From positions 312,118 through 376,117 of the forward strand of contig NW_001799244.1 in NCBI RefSeq assembly GCF_000165425.1: a DNA stretch of 64,000 nucleotides, written 5' to 3'. The translations under genes were made by a program, and so were the position numbers. The stretch comes from Paramecium tetraurelia. Lineage: Eukaryota > Ciliophora > Oligohymenophorea > Peniculida > Parameciidae. Below the pieces are notes generated by a model. That model made no database searches. It was not told where the DNA came from and worked only from the letters and a program-made list of their open reading frames with translations. Below are positions 59,155-64,000 of this stretch, piece after piece; positions within the stretch are counted from its first letter, which is position 1; each line of letters begins with the position of its first letter.

Positions 59155-62100
59155 ATGTCTAAAGCTTGCAAACAGATTGCATAATTGCTGCCTTTTCAAT
59201 CGATGTGGCATCTATTGCTTAAATAGGAGAATCTCTTTTTTTATATGTTGATGCTCTAATCGATGTTTGGTTAAAATATTAAAATGCTCTTGGAGTTAAT
59301 AATTGAAAGGTTTGCACCTATCACGTAGTTTTAAATTTAGTTCTTAAATGCTTGTACATTGGTGTTTTCTCAAGACACTTACCTCTTGTCAGATGTGATC
59401 AAAAGCCAACTTCCAAATATCTATAAAGAGTGTATAACCTAACTACAATTCTTTATCAAACAAATCCCTAAAAATGATTCCAAAGAAGGTTAGTCAGTTG
59501 CAGAATAAATTGCTTAGGCTTACAAAACTATCTTAGGAAATATCCACGATTAGAAGGTTACCATCGAACTCTATACAAGTCTCCAGCAGATCGTGCAAAA
59601 ATGGCCTTTAATACATGAAATCAATCCCTTAGTTTTCCATGAAGTTGAAGAAATAATTGCAATGAGAACTCCAAGAAATGTGGAGATCTAATTCTACGAA
59701 GAACCAACTGAATGTGACAGTCCTACCAAATCGAACTCAATTCGAAAGGAAAATCAGATCGTAGTGGAATTATAGAGGTGGCTCAGTAAAATGAATTATC
59801 CTATTCCCGTAATCTCCAAAAGAATTGCCAGCAGTGTAATAAACTCATAGAACATGTTCAAATTGAAAGAGAATATTGAGATAATGCTCTCATTTATCTA
59901 TTGTCCATTGAAATATGACCCTGCTAATTGTGTACAATATTAAACTATTTTAGTGGATGAAGGTTGAATTCGATCACAAAATCAGTTTAAAAGACATACC
60001 CAATCTTAAGGATTGCTATTCCTTACAATCCCCTGCTCACATTTATCACATCAGATCAATTAGATCATTACAGAGTTTAACTGACGAAGAGAACCATTAA
60101 ATTATCGCAAAGGTCAATCCAGCTTATTTAAAAATTGCTTGTATGACTATATTTATCTATTTTTAGTTTCATATTTGGCGGAATGCATAAATGAGGATCA
60201 CTTAAAAAATTGTAACTTCAATCATTTAACTTAATTAATGATATTTTATTTAGAAAAAGAATAAGACATTTCAATTTACTTCTGTTTACATTATAATATC
60301 CCTTATGCTTTTTTTTACTACATCAATTATGAGCAATCCTCTACATTTCTCATTAATCTCTTCTTATAAATTAATTCTTTGGGCCATTTTGTTACAGAAC
60401 ATCAATAAAAATTGTATGATCAAGTGTGGTCCTATTTTAAGGCAGCTAAACTGTTTGAAGATATTGTTAATTTACTATTGAACCCAAAAAGTAAATAGGA
60501 TTTGTTATTTAAATGCTCATAAAACTTTAGGAATAACAATATGCTTGAAGCCTTCACTCTACATCCAGATTTCCATTTGAAAGAAAAAGTCTATTAGTAA
60601 AACGAAAATAATTTTAATTTTACTGTTGAAGAAAAGATACACTTAAAATGGGACATAGATTAACTTAAGCCATTTGTCCAAAAGAAGACCATCAAATAAT
60701 TATCTTTTTTCAACAAAGTTTCAAATAAGATTTTACCCCCAGCCAATGAAAAACCAGCATCTATGATGGATGTTATCAGAGTGGCTATCTAGAATGCAGA
60801 AATCATCAACGAACCTCATAAAAAGAGATAATCAAGAGCCACTAGAGAAAAGTTAATAGTGTTAAGGAGTGCTTCAGTAATGTTCGACTTAGATGAATAA
60901 GATTCAGTGAAGGATCCATTTGTTCCTTATAACTACAACCCTAATCCTTTAGAATTAAGAGTTGAAACCAAGGAGAGCAATACAAAGTATGATTAAAAAT
61001 CAGTTTCATTTATTAAGGATAGTCATAAAAATATACAGAAAAAGCATTCAAGAAATATGTCATTTTAATTGTATCCTTTGTCACTGAAAGATGTCACACT
61101 TGGCAAATGGGATCACGAATAAAAATAAGATCAATATCAAATAGAGAAGTATTCTAAGATAATAATAATTTAATAGTTTAATGAAGGATGAACCCTTTTG
61201 TTATAACCTACTTTAGTTTTTATCAACAATAATTTAGTAATTGATCTTAGGAGATCATAAGTTATTTTCCAAGACTCATAGTATGGGTAGCAGACAATAA
61301 TTGTTGGGAACCATCTTGCTGGATGAAAATTGTAAAGTCTTTGACAATCTAATGAAGGTAATATTTGATTATTATGATCAAGATATACTTGTTTAAGATT
61401 AAACTAACTCCATATGTAAAAGAAAATAGTTCGGTCATTTGTGGATAACTAGTCAATCTTATTATTAAGAAGAAGCCTGAATATATGAACTTCTAAGATA
61501 ATGGCTAAACCTATATCGATTATCTGTGTAAAGTGATCATCAACTCTTTATCATGGAAAACCTCCTCAACCTAAGTTATTGAATTGGACATCAGTAAAAC
61601 CTTGCTTTGTGAAACACTTTATCTATTAATTGAATATGGGATGAGCAGAGGACAAACACAATTACTGAATAGGATAACTGCTACCACTTGGAGTTGTCTA
61701 ATAGAAATCTGCAAATAGTGCTTCCCCATTCGACCCAATCAAACCTTTTAAGGGATATTTACCAAACTTTTGAAATTAAATTTGGAATTTGGATCAGAAT
61801 TCAACATCCATACGATATTTATGAAATTAAATTTATTGAGTGTGGTTAAATAATTGGCAGAACTGACACAATCAAATTAGGTGTAAAATAAGAAATTTAA
61901 TTATTTAAATGAATTTATAAAGTCAATTTGCAATTTGATATGCAAATTTATTAATAAACAATCATCAAAGGAATGTTTTAGAATTATTTAAAGTCTTGAT
62001 TCATGGAATTACCTTAAATAGCAATATAAAATTATAACTCATAACCATGCCAATAGTTTTTATAGTGTGGATTCGAGATAAATTAATAATTCAACTCCAG

Positions 62101-62168
62101 CAACAAGTTAGAGCTTTACAAAAATCAGAATTCGAAAATCTAACCATTCCCAACTATCAAAAGAATGA
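59155..62168 (+). CDS. Large helical protein, function unknown
   Basis: About 960 residues, four or more introns (22-40 nt). The first ~250 residues are helical, HEAT-like (QKVTIELYTSLQQIVQKWPL, INPLVFHEVEEIIAMRTPRN). The middle contains SLQSLTDEENHQIIAKVNPA, SYLAECINEDHLKNCNFNHL and AFFYYINYEQSSTFLINLFL, which faintly recalls the SAPS domain of PP6 regulatory subunits, though not enough to claim it. A polar linker follows (QSRATREKLIVLRSASVMFD). The C-terminal third is again helical (DISKTLLCETLYLLIEYGMS) and ends QSFTKIRIRKSNHSQLSKE. Start taken at the first ATG; the first ~45 residues are doubtful because a second frame there also looks coding. Confidence 0.62.
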
Positions 62169-62214
62169 TTCATAAATATGTATTTATAATTATATAAACA
62201 TTTGATTATTAACT

Positions 62215-63022
62215 TCATTCTATTTATTTAAATAAATTCTTAATTTAATCTTTCAGCTATTTCAAAGTAAGTGTATCATTGACCGAGAATTACTTTTCAC
62301 TTTATTGTGAATCTAACTATTTTTATTTTGAAATGCTTAATGCTCTTTTTGAAATTTAGCCACCCTTTTGTTTCTTGGTATCATTGTTTCCCTTTTGAGA
62401 GGGTCTCTAACCTTTGCTTATTCTTCTCCCTCTTTTTAAACCAGGTTTTTGGTCAACTTAATTTTCTTAGGTTAAATTTTCCTGGTTTTATTTATTTTCT
62501 CTTGAATCCTCTTGACTCTTATTCTCCTCATTTTCATCAATTTGTTTTTCTTAAATTATTTGTTAATTTATGGATGTTTGACTTTTCAAGGGTTGTTAGG
62601 AATTACTTTCTTTTTCAGAAATTACCTCATAAGAGATTACCAACTCCTATTTTAACTCTCTATTTGATGCGACATGCTTGTTATTTTCTAATGTAACATA
62701 ATTTTTTATATATACATTCTTCTTTGATCACTTCTTATGATTTTTTTTCTTCTGATTTTTCTTTACTTTCACTCTTTTCTTCTATTATAGGCTATATGAC
62801 TTTTGTGGGTTTTTCATCTGCTGTTTCATACATTGTTTCCGAAGAGGATTCGTCTTTGCGGTATTTTGATTTTTCGCCTCCATTTGTGAATCTCACTTTT
62901 AAACTAAATTTTTCTTGGTCTGTTGCAGTCATATTATTCCATTCCGTCATTAATTACTCAAATAATCGGGCTTTGTTTTCATACAATTCTTCAGGACTAT
63001 ATTAATGAATTTTGTAATCCAT
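62215..63022 (-). CDS. Charged Lys/Glu/Gln-rich protein
   Basis: About 260 residues, one 28-nt intron. Starts MDYKIHQYSPEELYENKARL with a helical patch LFEQLMTEWNNMTATDQEKF that may be folded. The rest is disordered and highly charged (EEKSESKEKSEEKKSQEVIK, LKRGRRISKGQRPSQKGNND), with a final helix LTLKQLKDQIKNLFKQIE. The GRRISKG/KKQKGG clusters suit nuclear or nucleic-acid-bound proteins, on composition only. Convergent with the preceding gene, 46 bp between stops. The long plus-strand ORFs here are its shadows. Confidence 0.68.
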
Positions 63023-63508
63023 AAAATATAAAAGCTGAGTGGACTTAACTAATGATATTCAATGATTACTAATCTAATTGGATTAGGTTTTCCTGTTTCA
63101 TTGTTCATGATAGCAAAAATAATAAAATTCTTTGAATTTAAAATAATACTATCAAATATCAAAATAATAAAACATACAAAATATTTCAATTTGAAAATAA
63201 TAATAAAAAAAAAAAAGGATTAACAAATAGAGAATTATGAATAAATAAAATAAGAGTTTCTAATAATTGCTATTGATGTGTAATTTGAATTAATAAAATA
63301 TAAATGATAAAAATTAGAGGATAGAATGAGAATAGGATTTTCTTTTTAAAATTAAGTAAATGTGTATCTGTTCTTGAATTAATAAACTTTAAATTTCTAT
63401 GTGTAAACCAATTAATTCATTCTAATCTCTAACCTTATTAAGGACAAATCTAACTAAAGTGTTTTGACCGGCTCTATATTTTACAATAAGAATTGTATTG
63501 AGCATTAA
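63023..63508. other. Intergenic with an A tract
   Basis: About 490 bp of very AT-rich DNA between divergent genes, with a 12-base A run near 63206. No ORF or RNA gene seen. Confidence 0.5.
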
Positions 63509-64000
63509 ATGTCTTTTTAAAGAAAGGATTAAAATCTGGATTTGTGGTTTGATTAAGCATGAGTAGCAAACTACTGAAACCATTGAGCTAGCTTGGCAAT
63601 TCTAAATAGTGAGGTCTTTAGAAGATAATGGCATTTTTGGATTTCAATTCTAAGAAACAGGGAGGAATAGTATGAATTGGTTTAAGAAATTCATAAAATA
63701 TATTAGGAAATGGAAAAATAAAAAAGTCTAATTGATGTATAAAATTAAAAGTATCGGTAGCTTACTTTTGAATATGGACAGAGTTACGAGGACGAAGTAA
63801 GAAGGAAGTAGTGGTTATATGAGTATATGACTGGATGCTTGAAGGAAGTAAAAAATTTGAATGAATGATTAGAAAATTCTGGAGTTATTGAACACTATGT
63901 TTGGGGACTACATTAATGATCTGTTTCTTCTTATTAGTTTTATTCTGATTTTAGTGGGAATAGTTTAGGAGGACAACTAGGAGGATATTATATCGTCGTA
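63509..64000 (+). CDS. Coiled-coil protein, 5' part only
   Basis: Runs off the right edge. The clearest coding stretch is YELVQEIHKIYQEMEKQKSL followed by LTFEYGQSYEDEVRRKQWLY and EYMTGCLKE, then a 25-nt intron (63850-63874) and KILELLNTMFGDYINDLF. The start is uncertain: ATG 63509 (MSFQRKDQNLDL) needs one intron near 63550 and another, unusually long (46 nt), near 63609-63654 to reach the main frame. No family recognised. Confidence 0.48.

Noticed and set aside
62307-63005. Two Phe/Leu-rich plus-strand ORFs resembling membrane proteins
   Set aside because: They lie antisense to an intact Lys/Glu/Gln-rich minus-strand gene; translating its AAA/GAA-rich codons backward gives Phe/Leu/Ser.
1-64000. 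Telomeric repeats, tRNA or rRNA genes, transposons
   Set aside because: Looked for GGGGTT/GGGTTT runs, cloverleaf-like tRNA boxes and transposase motifs (DDE, reverse transcriptase); none convincing.

Overview
The window reads as macronuclear DNA of a ciliate, almost certainly Paramecium. Genes are open only if TAA and TAG are read as glutamine and TGA is the sole stop. They are broken by very short introns (about 19-35 nt, GTA...TAG). Intergenic gaps are tens of bases. Three genes encode trichocyst matrix proteins, cargo of the defensive secretory granules of Paramecium. No telomere repeats, tRNA or rRNA genes, CRISPR arrays or bacterial-type mobile elements were seen. All coordinates include introns.

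Layout. 0-7.6 kb: end of a centrin-like gene, a decayed gene, a trithorax/MLL-type SET methyltransferase (1845-6711) and a small basic protein. 7.6-18.1 kb: a large LRR protein, a DGAT1-type acyltransferase whose start overlaps the stop of a PAC4 proteasome-assembly chaperone gene, a divergent CK1 kinase, a B-box/WD40 protein, and a secreted Gly/Asp-rich protein with a beta/gamma-crystallin-like C-terminus. 18.3-26.2 kb: a ciliary set (MOK kinase, IFT27, CCDC61/VFL3) mixed with ANP32, CCT4 and ribosomal protein eL33. 26.2-36.7 kb: a membrane protein, an acylated-looking hypothetical, threonine deaminase and two long coiled-coil proteins. 36.7-48.6 kb: an intact trichocyst matrix gene, a MORN protein, GSK3, two frame-broken trichocyst matrix genes, a PB1 protein and eS19. 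48.6-64 kb: diphthamide ligase DPH6, ATP-type PEPCK, a two-repeat Myb protein, a TEDC1-like protein, a tubulin-ligase-like (TTLL) enzyme and several coiled-coil or low-complexity proteins.

Two themes stand out. One is cilia and basal bodies (centrin-like, MOK, IFT27, CCDC61, TEDC1-like, TTLL, MORN). The other is dense-core secretory granules: three trichocyst matrix genes sharing an upstream CGTTTTT element, plus the crystallin-domain protein, which resembles in plan the Tetrahymena mucocyst GRT/IGR family. The least ordinary structural feature is head-to-tail gene pairs whose stop and start overlap as ATGA, in a eukaryote. Gene identities rest on motifs read by eye; no database search was possible.
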